NCBI GenBank assembly: GCA_902588585.1
Contig: CACIPQ010000003.1
Span: 102,507-166,506 of the forward strand
DNA length: 64,000 nucleotides
Direction of reading: 5' to 3'
Source: an uncultured Pelagibacteraceae bacterium
GTDB lineage: Bacteria; Pseudomonadota; Alphaproteobacteria; Pelagibacterales; Pelagibacteraceae
Made by a program: the position numbers and the translations under genes. The notes under the pieces are model-generated. The model did not search any database and was not told the DNA's origin. It saw only the letters and a list, made by a program, of their open reading frames with translations. Positions 7,435 through 17,372 of the stretch are shown one piece after another; the first letter of the stretch is position 1; every line of letters begins with the position of its first letter.

Positions 7435-8439
7435 TTAAAACGCAACTGTCATTTGGAATGCAGTTTCTTCTGAAGTTCTTCCAGAAGTATAAGTAGCGTT
7501 GTCAACTTCTTGTTGAACGATACCTAAAGTCATTCCACCAGCAGTGTAAGAAAGAGAGATTGAATCCCATTCTTGAGTAACGTCAGCCGCTGTGTCAGCA
7601 GTTTTTCTAGATTCTGCTTCGTTGTAAGAAACAGAAAGGCTGTCAGAAATTTTATATGAAACTCCAATGTACTCATTCACATAAATATTTTCAGCAGTTC
7701 CTTCTACAGATACCGCTCCTTTTTGGTAACCTAAAGATAATGGACCAGATGAGTACTTGATGTAAGCAGTACCTTCTTCTTGGTCTCTATCACCAGTAGT
7801 AAGAGCTTTAGTGTTTAGCATTGCATAACCAACACCAACATCTAAACCTTCCATCATAGGAACAGCACCTTTAACTACAACTGAGTAACCGTCTTCTGAA
7901 CCGTCAGCATCAACACCTGAAGAACCTTTTTCAGTAGCTGCATCACCTGCACCATGTTCCCATGTGTAAGCTGCATCAACTGTAAAACCACTTCCCATAA
8001 TGTCTGCTTGAGTAACTCGTAGCGAGTAAGTACCATCGATACCATTTACGTCTTTGATTGATCCAGTTATCGCGTTTGCTTCTTCAAAAGCAGTAGGCGT
8101 AACGTCATCAATTGCAGACATAGGATCGCCAGCAGATGTCATCGCTAATGTCGCAGTAGTTCCCAATACGTTTCCGAATACGATTTCAGAATCGTTGAAA
8201 GCCATTGCGTCAGTTATTGTTTGTTTGTAACTAACAGTAGTACCGTTATCTAATTCACCAGAACCAGTAACAGATAATTCCTTATCCATTCCTAATGGGT
8301 TTCCAGTTGTGTGATAACCACTACCTTTAGAGTAAGATGCTACCATGCTACCAGACATTGATACGTCACCTGCGTTTGCAGAAGTAACAGCCAATGCACC
8401 AGCTAGAGCAGATAGTCCTACTTTAGTTAATGTTTTCAT
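7435..8439 (-). CDS. Outer-membrane porin
   Basis: 334 residues. An N-terminal signal peptide with cleavage after SANA (about residue 23) precedes a Gly/Ser/Thr-rich mature chain with alternating beta-barrel strands and a terminal aromatic residue (ending MTVAF), the outer-membrane insertion signal. It is probably the main general porin for small solutes. It differs from its neighbours in having fewer Lys and more Ala, Gly and Thr, with GC-richer codons, as expected for a highly expressed gene. AAGGAG lies 8 bp before the ATG. The leader holds a 16 bp palindrome and a hairpin (listed separately). It is transcribed alone and ends at the shared terminator. Confidence 0.9.
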   Translation of the reverse strand: MKTLTKVGLSALAGALAVTSANAGDVSMSGSMVASYSKGSGYHTTGNPLGMDKELSVTGSGELDNGTTVSYKQTITDAMAFNDSEIVFGNVLGTTATLAMTSAGDPMSAIDDVTPTAFEEANAITGSIKDVNGIDGTYSLRVTQADIMGSGFTVDAAYTWEHGAGDAATEKGSSGVDADGSEDGYSVVVKGAVPMMEGLDVGVGYAMLNTKALTTGDRDQEEGTAYIKYSSGPLSLGYQKGAVSVEGTAENIYVNEYIGVSYKISDSLSVSYNEAESRKTADTAADVTQEWDSISLSYTAGGMTLGIVQQEVDNATYTSGRTSEETAFQMTVAF

Positions 8440-8456
8440 GTTTATCTCCTTTTTTG

Positions 8457-8472
8457 GTTTATTTAAATAAAC
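8457..8472. promoter_or_regulatory. 16 bp perfect palindrome in the porin leader
   Basis: GTTTATTTAAATAAAC is perfectly self-complementary. It lies a few bases upstream of the porin Shine-Dalgarno, on the 5' side of the gene. It could be an operator for a dimeric regulator or a leader RNA hairpin affecting translation or mRNA stability. Position and symmetry are seen directly; the role is inferred. Confidence 0.5.
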
Positions 8473-8482
8473 GCCAAAAATT

Positions 8483-8517
8483 AGCTTAAAATGCCCTATA
8501 TGGCATTGTTTTTAGCT
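8483..8517. promoter_or_regulatory. Imperfect hairpin in the porin upstream region
   Basis: AATGCC (8490-8495) and GGCATT (8502-8507) form a 6 bp stem with a 6-base loop. It can be extended through flanking A/T runs to AGCT on both sides. It lies between the divergent porin and DUF3576 genes and, with the nearby palindrome, may form a structured porin 5' leader. No clear sigma-70 promoter could be assigned here with confidence. Confidence 0.35.
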
Positions 8518-8614
8518 TTTTTATCTCATTTTTTGTTCGTATGTTGTATAAATACCACACAAAAAGTAGGCTTTTTTACTGCTTATTTGTAAAGTATGGG
8601 ATAATAAAAAATAT

Positions 8615-9160
8615 ATGAGTAATCTTTTTAAGATTTTAGTCAAAATAACTCTAATTCTTTTGTTTTGCATAACTTTATCATCATGCGGTGATCCTTTGGC
8701 AAAATTACCTGGAGGTAAACGCGATACGCCTGAAGGTGGCTTGGAGAGAGCCAGAAAAAATATTGAAGAAGGAAAAGGTGTAAGTCTTGGTGGGATGATA
8801 AATAAAAAAACTACTTATGAATTTAGTACTTCAAATCCTTTGTGGAGAGCCACTTTTGATGTGATAGATTTTATGCCACTAGTTAATGTGGATTATTCAG
8901 GTGGAATGATAATAACAGATTGGTATACCGATGCTAACACGACAGATGAAGCATTAAAATTTACAATAAGATTTTTATCTAATGAAGTAAGAGCTGATAG
9001 TTTAAAAATTATAATTCACAAAAAAATATGTAAGCAGGGAACAAACTGTATCACACAAAAAATCTCATCACCTAAACTTGAACAAACTATTAGATCAGAT
9101 ATTATTAAAAAAGCTGCGCAGTTAAAACTGCAAGATGGTAAAAAAAAGAAAAAGAAATAA
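8615..9160 (+). CDS. DUF3576-family lipoprotein
   Basis: 181 residues. The N-terminus is a hydrophobic signal with a lipobox LSSC (Cys24), so this is a predicted lipoprotein. The body contains GVSLGG, NPLWRATFDVIDFMPLVNVDYSGGMIITDW and a conserved basic end, the pattern of the alphaproteobacterial DUF3576 family that is typically found just upstream of leuS. Molecular function is unknown; the location and the link with leuS-lptE suggest an envelope role. It ends in a Lys-rich tail. leuS begins 18 bp downstream. Confidence 0.85.
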   Translation: MSNLFKILVKITLILLFCITLSSCGDPLAKLPGGKRDTPEGGLERARKNIEEGKGVSLGGMINKKTTYEFSTSNPLWRATFDVIDFMPLVNVDYSGGMIITDWYTDANTTDEALKFTIRFLSNEVRADSLKIIIHKKICKQGTNCITQKISSPKLEQTIRSDIIKKAAQLKLQDGKKKKKK

Positions 9161-9178
9161 AATAAATTCCGTTATTTA

Positions 9179-11692
9179 ATGAACAAGCTTGACGTAAAAG
9201 AAATTGATAAAAAATGGCAAAATTTTTGGTTAGAGAAAAAAATTTCTTTTAAAAAGCTAAAAAAAAATAAGAAATTTTATTGTCTCGAAATGTTTCCATA
9301 TCCTTCAGGAAAAATACATATGGGGCACGTAAGAAATTATGCAATTGGAGACGTGCTTGCAAGATATAAATCTATGAATGGTTTTGATGTTTTGCACCCA
9401 ATGGGGTGGGATTCTTTTGGTATGCCTGCTGAAAATGCTGCAAGAGAAAACAAATTGAACCCAAAAGACTGGACAGAAAAAAATATAGCGACAATGAAAA
9501 GACAACTCCAATCACTTGGTTTGTCAATTGATTGGGATTTAGAAATTTCAACTTGTGATGAAGAATATTATAAACACCAGCAGGAATTATTTATTGATTT
9601 TTTTAATAAGGGCCTGGTTATTAGAAAAGAAACTTATGTTAATTGGGATCCTGTTGATGAAACAGTTTTAGCTAACGAACAAGTGATTAACGGTAGAGGA
9701 TGGAGATCAAATGCAGTTGTGGAAAGAAAAAAATTATCGCAATGGTTTTTTAATATTTCAAAATTTTCAAATGAATTGTTAGAAGATTTAAACACACTTA
9801 CTGAATGGCCTGAAAAAGTAAAATTGATGCAAAAAAATTGGATAGGAAAGTCAGTAGGGTGTGAAATAGATTTTGAAATTCATGGAAAGGAAAAAAAAGT
9901 AAAAGTTTTTACTACCAGACCAGATACTATATTTGGAGCCACTTTTTTAGCAGTTTCCGTTGATCATCCTTTGTGCAAAAATTTAGAAAAACAAAAAGAT
10001 TTTATAGAATTTAAGAAAAAATCCTCTCAAGTAGGTACTACTGAGGAAGCAATAGCAAATGCAGAAAAAATAGGATTTAATTCTGGACTAACAGCCAAAC
10101 ACCCTTTTATTAAAAATAAAACAATACCTGTTTTTGTTGCAAATTTCATATTAATGGATTACGGAACAGGTGCAATTTTTGGATGTCCTGCTCATGATCA
10201 AAGAGACTTTGATTTTGCAACAAAATATAATCTTGAAATAATACCTGTAGTAAAATCCAATGATGTTAAAGAAAATAAGAGGTTAAAAGAAGCTTATACA
10301 GGTGATGGTAAAATAATTAATTCAGAATTTTTAAATAGTTTAAGTGTTGAAAAAGCAAAAGAAAAAATAATAGCAGAAATTACAAAAAAAAAGATTGGAA
10401 ACAAAAAAGTATCCTTTAGATTAAAGGATTGGGGAATATCTAGGCAAAGATATTGGGGTTGTCCTATCCCTATGATTTACCTAAAAGACGGAAAAGTTGT
10501 TCCTGTAGATAAAAGTGAACTACCTATTAAATTGCCAGAAAATGTAGATTTGAATTCAAAGGGTAATCCACTAGCAAATCATCCAACTTGGAAAAAAACT
10601 AAATATAAAAAAACTGGCGAAAGTGCTACTAGAGAAACGGATACTCTTGACACTTTTGTTGATTCTTCATGGTATTTTATAAGATTTTGCTCACCAAAAT
10701 TAAAAGACAAACCTTTTGATGAAAAAGCATTCAATTATTGGATGCCCGTTGATCAATATATAGGGGGAGTGGAGCATGCAATATTACATTTGCTTTATTC
10801 AAGATTCTTTATGAGGGCAATTAAATTAAATGATAAAAAAATTAAAATTAAAGAGCCCTTTAAAGGACTTTTCACTCAAGGAATGGTCTGCCATGAAACT
10901 TATAAAAATGAAAAGGGCGATTGGGTAAGTCCAGAAGAAATGCAAAAAATTGATAAAACAAAAGTAACCATTGGTCCACCAGAAGCCATGTCAAAATCTA
11001 AAAAAAATGTCGTAGATCCTGAAAGTATGATTCAAATTTACGGAGCCGATGCTATAAGATGGTTTATGCTGTCAGATAGTCCGCCTGACAGAGATATTCA
11101 ATGGTCAAATGAGGGGGTGGCAGCAGCTCATAAATTTATTCAAAGAGTTTGGTCACTAAATGAGAAAGTTATAGATAGAAAAAACAAGAAATATCCTGCT
11201 GATGGGGAAAGGGATTTTCTTATAAAGATTAACAAATATTTGTTTAAAATAACGAGTTTAATCGGAAAATTTCATTTAAATGTAGCTATAGCCAGTATTT
11301 ATGAGGTTGTTCGTTTATTAGAAGAAAGCCTTTCAAAAAACATAAGTGGTGGATGTTTTATAAAGTCTCAGGCCAGTATTATGAAAGCAATGATGCCATT
11401 TACGCCCCATTTGTCATGTGAATGTTTGTCTAAACTTGAAGGAAAAAATTTTTATCAAGAAATTGAATGGCCACAAATAAATAAATCTTTTTTAGTTGAT
11501 GATAAAGTTATAATAGTAATTCAAATCAACGGAAAAAAAAGAGGTTTAATTTCAGCAAAAAAAGATGTTGGGGAGAAAGAGGTTATTAAAGAAGCGAGGA
11601 AAATTGAAAATATAGAAAGATATCTTAAAGATAAAAAGATAATAAAAAATATATTTATCAAAAATAAAATAATTAACTTTATAATTGCATGA
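9179..11692 (+). CDS. leuS: Leucyl-tRNA synthetase
   Basis: Class I aminoacyl-tRNA synthetase charging tRNA-Leu. 837 residues, slightly shorter than the E. coli enzyme (860). The HIGH-type motif is [12 protein letters not shown] (HMGH 47-50). A CP1 editing domain is inserted in the middle, with [13 protein letters not shown] and the GCPAHDQRD segment. KMSKS appears as MSKS (604-607). The DSSWYF segment and an anticodon-binding C-terminal domain follow. The 3' end overlaps lptE by 4 bp (ATGA), the usual alphaproteobacterial leuS-lptE-holA arrangement. Confidence 0.98.
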   Translation: MNKLDVKEIDKKWQNFWLEKKISFKKLKKNKKFYCLEMFPYPSGKIHMGHVRNYAIGDVLARYKSMNGFDVLHPMGWDSFGMPAENAARENKLNPKDWTEKNIATMKRQLQSLGLSIDWDLEISTCDEEYYKHQQELFIDFFNKGLVIRKETYVNWDPVDETVLANEQVINGRGWRSNAVVERKKLSQWFFNISKFSNELLEDLNTLTEWPEKVKLMQKNWIGKSVGCEIDFEIHGKEKKVKVFTTRPDTIFGATFLAVSVDHPLCKNLEKQKDFIEFKKKSSQVGTTEEAIANAEKIGFNSGLTAKHPFIKNKTIPVFVANFILMDYGTGAIFGCPAHDQRDFDFATKYNLEIIPVVKSNDVKENKRLKEAYTGDGKIINSEFLNSLSVEKAKEKIIAEITKKKIGNKKVSFRLKDWGISRQRYWGCPIPMIYLKDGKVVPVDKSELPIKLPENVDLNSKGNPLANHPTWKKTKYKKTGESATRETDTLDTFVDSSWYFIRFCSPKLKDKPFDEKAFNYWMPVDQYIGGVEHAILHLLYSRFFMRAIKLNDKKIKIKEPFKGLFTQGMVCHETYKNEKGDWVSPEEMQKIDKTKVTIGPPEAMSKSKKNVVDPESMIQIYGADAIRWFMLSDSPPDRDIQWSNEGVAAAHKFIQRVWSLNEKVIDRKNKKYPADGERDFLIKINKYLFKITSLIGKFHLNVAIASIYEVVRLLEESLSKNISGGCFIKSQASIMKAMMPFTPHLSCECLSKLEGKNFYQEIEWPQINKSFLVDDKVIIVIQINGKKRGLISAKKDVGEKEVIKEARKIENIERYLKDKKIIKNIFIKNKIINFIIA

Positions 11693-12168
11693 AAAAATTC
11701 AAATTAAATAAAATTTTATTTTTACTTTTAACATTCAGTTTTTTATTAAGCTGCGGTTATCAACCACTATTAAACATTGAAAATCAAAAATTTAGCATCA
11801 AGGGATTTTCGCTTGAGGGAAACAAAAGACTTGGTGGAATATTAAGAAATAATTTGATTACTTCAAATACAGAAGAAAACAATTTAATTTTAACTATAAA
11901 AGCAAATAAGAAAAATGAAATATCAAACAAAAGTGATACCGGAAAGGTGCTGCAGTACGCAGTAAGTGTGAATTTTGAAGTTACAGCAGTAGGAGAAAAA
12001 AGTAAGGAAATTATTCTATCTCAAGTTTATTCAAGAAAGCAAAATTATAACGCTTCCGACGTACACTTAGATACTCTTAATAACGAAAAAAAAGTTCTGG
12101 AAAGCATGATTGAAACTATTGCAAATGAAATATTAATTGGTTTAAGTTCAATTTACCAAGAAAAATGA
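11689..12168 (+). CDS. lptE: LPS-assembly lipoprotein LptE
   Basis: 159 residues. A signal peptide ends in the lipobox [10 protein letters not shown] (Cys22), the typical start of LptE, which plugs LptD in the outer membrane and helps insert lipopolysaccharide. The rest is a small alpha/beta domain of low conservation. Assignment rests on the GYxPL start after the lipidated Cys, the length, and the leuS-lptE-holA order, with 4 bp overlaps on both sides indicating translational coupling. Confidence 0.87.
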   Translation: MKKFKLNKILFLLLTFSFLLSCGYQPLLNIENQKFSIKGFSLEGNKRLGGILRNNLITSNTEENNLILTIKANKKNEISNKSDTGKVLQYAVSVNFEVTAVGEKSKEIILSQVYSRKQNYNASDVHLDTLNNEKKVLESMIETIANEILIGLSSIYQEK

Positions 12169-13169
12169 TTTTAAAAAGCTTTATAATTGAAAAGAACATA
12201 TCTCTTCTTGAGAAGTATTCCGTATCGCTAATATATGGGGAAAATATTGGAATGAAAGATGATATCAAAAACAAAATAAAAAAACATTTTAAGGAATATG
12301 AACAAATTAGTTTTAACCAAAATGATATTATAAAAAATGAAAATCTTTTAGATGAACATATATATAATGTCTCTTTGTTTAGTAAAAAAAAAATTATTTT
12401 TATAAGTGAAATTTCAGAAAAAATTAAAAGTAAAGTTTTAAAAATTTTAGACAACCCTAATTCTGACTTAAAAATATTTCTTTTTGCACAAAACTTAGAA
12501 AAAAAATCTTCAGTTAGAGAAATATTTGAAAAAGAAAAAAAGACAGGAATTATTCCTTGTTATCAAGATAATCAGAGAACTTTGGCTGAATATTTAAGAA
12601 AAAAACTTTATGGGTACACAGGTTTAAGTCAGGAGGTTATAAATCTTCTCATTAATAACTCAGGGCTTGATAGAAAGACTTTGTCCTATGAAATAGATAA
12701 AATTAAAACACTATTTTTGGATAAAAAGATCAAATTTGATAAACTTCTAGAAGTGTTGAATAGTGCGAATAATTTGGACTTTGATAGTGTAAGAGATGCT
12801 TGCTTGGGTGGTGAAAAAGAGAATTTAAACAAAAGTTTAGGAAATGTAATACTTCAAAATGAAGACGCTTATTTTTATTTAAATAATTTAAGCAGAAGAA
12901 TACAAAAACTACATGATTTGAATGAGGAATATGAAAAAGAGAAGAATCTTGAAAAAGCCATTGATGGTATTAGACCACCAATATTTTGGAAAGATAAAGC
13001 AATTTTTTATAAACAAATTAAAAAATGGAATATGAAAAAATTATTGGAAGCAAAGAAAAGTTTGTTTGATACAGAGATATTAATAAAAACTAAAATGAAT
13101 ACAAATAATAATACCTTAATTAAAAATTTAGTAATAAATCTTTGTAATAAAGCAGTTTCTACTTCCTAA
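12165..13169 (+). CDS. holA: DNA polymerase III delta subunit
   Basis: Clamp-loader subunit that opens the beta sliding clamp. 334 residues, normal length. The N-terminal AAA+-like fold has the typical non-Walker start (SLIYGENIGMKDDIKNKIKK), followed by LAEYLRKKL and LLINNSGLDRKTLSYEIDKI, and the C-terminal collar helices. The sequence is diverged but position after lptE and domain pattern agree. Its end overlaps the convergent parB end by 11 bp. Confidence 0.9.
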   Translation: MILKSFIIEKNISLLEKYSVSLIYGENIGMKDDIKNKIKKHFKEYEQISFNQNDIIKNENLLDEHIYNVSLFSKKKIIFISEISEKIKSKVLKILDNPNSDLKIFLFAQNLEKKSSVREIFEKEKKTGIIPCYQDNQRTLAEYLRKKLYGYTGLSQEVINLLINNSGLDRKTLSYEIDKIKTLFLDKKIKFDKLLEVLNSANNLDFDSVRDACLGGEKENLNKSLGNVILQNEDAYFYLNNLSRRIQKLHDLNEEYEKEKNLEKAIDGIRPPIFWKDKAIFYKQIKKWNMKKLLEAKKSLFDTEILIKTKMNTNNNTLIKNLVINLCNKAVSTS

Positions 13170-14007
13170 GTTTTTTTGAAATTAACTCAAATTGATCTAG
13201 TGATTTATATTTAATTACAATTTTCCCTGAATTATTTTTTTTATTAACAATTTCAACATTTAATCCAAGTTTACTTTCAATCTCATTTCTGACAAAAGAA
13301 ATATTAGGATCTACAATTTTTTTTAAATTTTTTCCACCCTTTTTTCTTTTTGCCAATAACTCAACTTCTCTAGCAGCAACCTTCTTTTTAACTATATTTT
13401 CCGCAACTTCGGAGGCATTTGGCATACCAATCAAAGGTCTTGCTTGTCCAGCCGTCAGTTTACCTTCCTCAATAAGTCCAATAATATCTTCAGGTAAACT
13501 AAGCAGTCTTAATGTGTTACTCACATGACTTCTGCTCTTTGACATAAATTTTGAAATTTTTACGTGATCATAACCAAATTCTTTGATCAATCTTTGATAA
13601 CCTTTGGCTTCCTCAATAACATTCAAATCTTGCCTCTGAATGTTTTCTACTATAGCAATCTCTAAACTTTTCTGATCATCTACATCGAGCACAACAACTG
13701 GCACTTCGTTTAAACCAGCTTTTTGAGCAGCCAACCATCTTCTTTCTCCGGCAATTATTTCGAATTTTCCAGGCTCATATTTATTTGAACGCACTGCTAT
13801 TGGCTGAATAACCCCATTTTCTTTTATAGAAGAAGATAACTCGTCAAGTTTTTCTTCGTCAAATATAGTTCTTGGTTGGTATTTGTTGCGCTGCAAATCA
13901 GCTATTGGAACTTTATTAATATGAGTTTGATTTGATTCTGTTTTCTTTTCAATATCACCAAATAGGGCTGATAAGCCTCTTCCAAGACCTTTTTTTGCTG
14001 GATTCAT
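13159..14007 (-). CDS. parB: Chromosome-partitioning protein ParB
   Basis: parS-binding CTPase clamp that organises the origin region for segregation. 282 residues. The N-terminus is KKGLGRGLSALFGD. The CTP-binding motifs are GERRWLA (87-93) and ENIQRQDLN (121-129). The helix-turn-helix is at about 149-170 (KISKFMSKSRSHVSNTLRLL), and a C-terminal dimerisation domain follows. The ATG overlaps the parA stop by 4 bp. Two parS-like sites are found about 1 kb upstream, inside rsmG. Confidence 0.97.
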   Translation of the reverse strand: MNPAKKGLGRGLSALFGDIEKKTESNQTHINKVPIADLQRNKYQPRTIFDEEKLDELSSSIKENGVIQPIAVRSNKYEPGKFEIIAGERRWLAAQKAGLNEVPVVVLDVDDQKSLEIAIVENIQRQDLNVIEEAKGYQRLIKEFGYDHVKISKFMSKSRSHVSNTLRLLSLPEDIIGLIEEGKLTAGQARPLIGMPNASEVAENIVKKKVAAREVELLAKRKKGGKNLKKIVDPNISFVRNEIESKLGLNVEIVNKKNNSGKIVIKYKSLDQFELISKKLRK

Positions 14008-14804
14008 GCTGCACTACCCATGGATTGATTTCTCTGATTAATGAACTCTTCTGCCAAATTAATATAAGACTTGCTGCCTGAACAATTCTTATCATAAATT
14101 AAACAAGGCATCCCGTGGGATGGAGCTTCTGACAATCTGACATTTCTCGGTACAACAGTTTTGTAGACTTTCTCTTTAAAGTGTTTCCTAGCCTCAACAT
14201 CCACCTGCGATGATAGCTTGTTTCTTTTGTCGAACATAGTAAGTAGCACTCCTCTGATCCCAAGCCTTGGGTTCAAGTTTACCTTTATCCTATCAATAGT
14301 TTTAACTAGTTGAGTAATCCCTTCTAGTGCAAAAAATTCTGTTTGAAGGGGTATCAACAGTTCATCTGCTGAAACCAAAGACATAACTGTTAGCAAGCTT
14401 AAAGAGGGTGGGCAGTCGATAAAGATATTTTCATACTTTTTAAGGCACGACTCTTTTTCTTTGATTAAAATCTCTTTTAACAAAAATGCTCTATTAGCAT
14501 CATTTGCTGTCTCGACCTCTAATCCTGATAAATTTACATTCGAACCTATAAGATCCAAACCAGGCACGCTGCTTTCCTGAATTGCGCTTTGTGCCGATGA
14601 TCTTCCTATAAGAACATTATAAATGCTTCTCTCTTCATCATTGTTTGACTTACCCAAACCAGTCGTAGCATTACCTTGGGGGTCCAAATCTATTACTAAG
14701 ATTTTTTTTCCTTTTTTTGCCAAAGCCGTTGCTAAGTTTATAACAGTCGTAGTTTTCCCGACTCCACCCTTTTGATTTATTACTGATATTATAGATCCAG
14801 CCAC
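14004..14804 (-). CDS. parA: Chromosome-partitioning ATPase ParA
   Basis: Deviant-Walker ATPase that binds DNA non-specifically and drives segregation of ParB-parS complexes. 266 residues with GTG start. The deviant Walker A motif KGGVGKTT is at 12-19, Walker B is FIDCPPSLSLLT, and the LDPQGNATTGLG segment follows the first strand. Located 3 bp after rsmG and overlapping parB by 4 bp, it is part of the mnmE-mnmG-rsmG-parA-parB unit common near alphaproteobacterial origins. Confidence 0.97.
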   Translation of the reverse strand: MAGSIISVINQKGGVGKTTTVINLATALAKKGKKILVIDLDPQGNATTGLGKSNNDEERSIYNVLIGRSSAQSAIQESSVPGLDLIGSNVNLSGLEVETANDANRAFLLKEILIKEKESCLKKYENIFIDCPPSLSLLTVMSLVSADELLIPLQTEFFALEGITQLVKTIDRIKVNLNPRLGIRGVLLTMFDKRNKLSSQVDVEARKHFKEKVYKTVVPRNVRLSEAPSHGMPCLIYDKNCSGSKSYINLAEEFINQRNQSMGSAA

Positions 14805-14807
14805 AAT

Positions 14808-15446
14808 TTATTTTGTAGCATCAACTAAAAGTATTTTTGAATCACTTTCGGTGATGCTGGGTACTAGCTTATACTTATAAATCATGTCCTTTGAAGCTTT
14901 ATTTAATTCATCCTGTGCACTCTTTCCCATCATAATAATCAATTTATGTGTTTTTTTTACAGTTTCACGTGAAATTCTTAGTATTTCGGGAAGCTTCTTA
15001 AATGCTCTACAAACTATGTAGTCTGTATCTATTATATGAGACTGATAATCATTATCATATATATATGTATTATTTAGTCCCAATTTCTTGGTAACTGATT
15101 CAATAAATTTAATTTTAACTCTGGATTTTTCATAAAGTTTCACGTGAAACGTGAGAATATCGCTATAAAAAATAGATAGTATAATTCCAGGAAAACCGGC
15201 TCCGGTGCCTAAATCAGACAAACTGTTAAAATTATTATGGTCTATATGTTTTATAAGTTGGGCAGAATCTAAAACATGCCTGTGCCAAATATCCTTTTCG
15301 GAGTTTTTGGAGATTAAATTATATTTTTTGTTGTAGCTGAGCACTTCATTTACGAATAATTCAATTTTCTGAAGTTTATCATTATTAAAATTAAGATTTT
15401 CAGCTAAAACTAGCTTTGATTTTACCTTAGATTCACTAGAATTCAT
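14808..15446 (-). CDS. rsmG: 16S rRNA (G527) N7-methyltransferase RsmG
   Basis: SAM-dependent methyltransferase (formerly GidB) modifying G527 of 16S rRNA (E. coli numbering). 212 residues. The SAM-binding loop is SDLGTGAGFPGIIL, preceded by WHRHVLDSAQL, and the downstream segment VCRAFKKLPEIL is typical. The gene carries two parS-like palindromes in its coding sequence at 14961 and 15136, so its DNA also serves as a segregation site. Spacing is 7 bp to mnmG and 3 bp to parA. Confidence 0.95.
   Translation of the reverse strand: MNSSESKVKSKLVLAENLNFNNDKLQKIELFVNEVLSYNKKYNLISKNSEKDIWHRHVLDSAQLIKHIDHNNFNSLSDLGTGAGFPGIILSIFYSDILTFHVKLYEKSRVKIKFIESVTKKLGLNNTYIYDNDYQSHIIDTDYIVCRAFKKLPEILRISRETVKKTHKLIIMMGKSAQDELNKASKDMIYKYKLVPSITESDSKILLVDATK
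14961..14976. promoter_or_regulatory. parS-like ParB binding site (one core mismatch)
   Basis: GTTTCACGTGAAAT inside rsmG matches the universal parS core GTTTCACGTGAAAC at 13 of 14 positions, with the central CACGTG intact. It lies 175 bp from a perfect copy. Likely a weaker second parS for the ParB encoded alongside. Confidence 0.75.
15136..15151. promoter_or_regulatory. parS site (perfect core)
   Basis: GTTTCACGTGAAAC at 15137-15150 is a perfect copy of the conserved parS core. It lies within rsmG, upstream of parA and parB on the reverse strand. A 14 bp exact palindrome of this kind is very unlikely by chance in such AT-rich DNA. It lies about 21 kb from the proposed oriC, a usual distance for an origin-proximal centromere. 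Confidence 0.93.
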
Positions 15447-15453
15447 GAGGATT

Positions 15454-17325
15454 CTAGGCTGGAACCCTGTGTTTTGCCTTTTTTATAGCTCCCAAAAGAA
15501 TTATTGCAGCCGCCGGAGTGATTCCATCTATCCTTAGAGCCTGTCCTATGGTCTTAGGTCTAATCAATTTCAATTTAGACTTAACTTCATTAGAGAGTCC
15601 ACTGAAAGAGTCATAGTCAATCTCATTTGGTATCACTAAACTTTCATCTTTTTTAAAAGTTCTAATGTCACTCTCTTGTTTAGGTAAGTAGCCTGAATAA
15701 TGGGCATTTATTTCAACCTGTTCATCAATACAGTGTCCATAATGGGGTATATCAGCCCAAACCTCTCTTAGATGGTTTAATTGAACATTTTTCATTCCCA
15801 AAATTTCTAACCCTGATCTTTTGACTCCATCCATTGCGATCTTAATGGAATGTTTCGCGGCAGCATTTGGTGTCATAGATTTTTTTAACAAGGACGATTC
15901 TAGGATATTTATTTTTTTTCGTTTATCATTAAATAATTTTTTTCTGTCAGATTTTACTAAATTCATTTTTATACCCGTAGGGGTAAGTCTTTGATCTGCA
16001 TTATCTGCTCTCAACGACAATCGATATTCAGCTCGAGATGTAAACATCCTGTAAGGTTCGGAAACACCCTTCGTGATGAGGTCGTCTATCATTACCCCAA
16101 TGTATGAACTCGATCTATCCAAAATAAACTCATCTCCTTTTTTAATTTTTAGAGCAGCATTAACTCCGGCTATCAATCCTTGAGCCGCAGCTTCTTCGTA
16201 ACCTGTTGTCCCATTGATTTGGCCAGCCAAGAAAAGAGATCCTATTTTTTTGGCTTCTAGACTCGCTTTTAGCTCCCTCGGGTCCACATAATCGTACTCT
16301 ATGGCATATCCTGCTCTTACCATTTTGACCTCTTCTAGACCCTTAATTTTAGCTAATATTTTAAGTTGAACATCCTCAGGCAGAGCGGTCGAAATACCAT
16401 TTGGATAAACTGTGTGATCTTCTAGGCCTTCAGGTTCTAAAAAAATTTGGTGCTTTTGTTTTTCCTTAAACTTCACAATTTTGTCTTCAATGGATGGACA
16501 GTATCTTGGGCCCACTCCTTTGATGTTGCCAGAGTATATTGCACTTCTTGAAATATTGTCGCTTATGATTTTGTGTACCAAATCATTGGTATAGGTCACA
16601 CCACAGTTAATTTGTTTATTGATAGCTTTCGTTGTTAGGAATGAAAAAAAGTATGGCTCCTTATCAGCCGGCTGCATTTCTAAATCATCGTAATTGATAG
16701 TTCTTCCATCCAGCCTTGGAGGTGTTCCGGTTTTAAGTCTTCCAATTTTTATGTTGAATTTTTCTAATTGCTCACTCAATCCTGTAGAGGGCTTTTCGTC
16801 ATATCTTCCAGCAGGTATTTGTTTTTCACCTATGTGAATTAAGCCATTCAAGAAGGTCCCTGTGGTAAGAATTAGTTGACCACACATTACCTCTTTTCCA
16901 CTTTGGCAAATGAAACCTTTAATTTTATCTTTCTCGAAGATAAATTTTACAACAGGATCGGCTATCACCTCTAAATTTTCATAGTTGAGCAATAGCTCCT
17001 GCATATATTTCTTGTAAAGCTTTCTGTCTGACTGAGTTCGCGGTCCTCTGACTGCTGGACCTCTGCTTCTGTTCAGTAATCTAAACTGAATTCCTGATTT
17101 GTCGGCTACATCACCCATAACCCCATCCAAGGCATCGATTTCTCGAACTAAGTGACCTTTGCCCAGTCCTCCTATGGCCGGATTGCAGGACATTTCACCT
17201 ATAGTCTCTATTTTATGTGTAAAAAGAACAGTATTTACGCCCATTCTGGCCGATGCTGCCGCAGCCTCACATCCAGCGTGTCCACCGCCTATTACAGCTA
17301 CATCAAAGGTCATTTTATTGCTCAT
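15454..17325 (-). CDS. mnmG: tRNA uridine-34 carboxymethylaminomethyl enzyme MnmG (GidA)
   Basis: FAD-dependent partner of MnmE that installs the (carboxymethyl)aminomethyl group on U34 of certain tRNAs. 623 residues, full length. The FAD-binding loop [12 protein letters not shown] is near the N-terminus, followed by [23 protein letters not shown]. The conserved segments [14 protein letters not shown] and [20 protein letters not shown], and a C-terminal helical domain for MnmE/tRNA, are present. It lies 47 bp downstream of mnmE, so both subunits of the complex are together. Confidence 0.98.
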   Translation of the reverse strand: MSNKMTFDVAVIGGGHAGCEAAAASARMGVNTVLFTHKIETIGEMSCNPAIGGLGKGHLVREIDALDGVMGDVADKSGIQFRLLNRSRGPAVRGPRTQSDRKLYKKYMQELLLNYENLEVIADPVVKFIFEKDKIKGFICQSGKEVMCGQLILTTGTFLNGLIHIGEKQIPAGRYDEKPSTGLSEQLEKFNIKIGRLKTGTPPRLDGRTINYDDLEMQPADKEPYFFSFLTTKAINKQINCGVTYTNDLVHKIISDNISRSAIYSGNIKGVGPRYCPSIEDKIVKFKEKQKHQIFLEPEGLEDHTVYPNGISTALPEDVQLKILAKIKGLEEVKMVRAGYAIEYDYVDPRELKASLEAKKIGSLFLAGQINGTTGYEEAAAQGLIAGVNAALKIKKGDEFILDRSSSYIGVMIDDLITKGVSEPYRMFTSRAEYRLSLRADNADQRLTPTGIKMNLVKSDRKKLFNDKRKKINILESSLLKKSMTPNAAAKHSIKIAMDGVKRSGLEILGMKNVQLNHLREVWADIPHYGHCIDEQVEINAHYSGYLPKQESDIRTFKKDESLVIPNEIDYDSFSGLSNEVKSKLKLIRPKTIGQALRIDGITPAAAIILLGAIKKAKHRVPA

Positions 17326-17372
17326 AGAACAAATGTATCGATGAAATATGATTTTACAAGCTCAAAGATGCG

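Noticed and set aside
8518..8614. Candidate promoters for the divergent porin and DUF3576 genes
   Set aside because: Several AT-rich -10-like strings exist, but none has a convincing -35 at proper spacing, so none is annotated.
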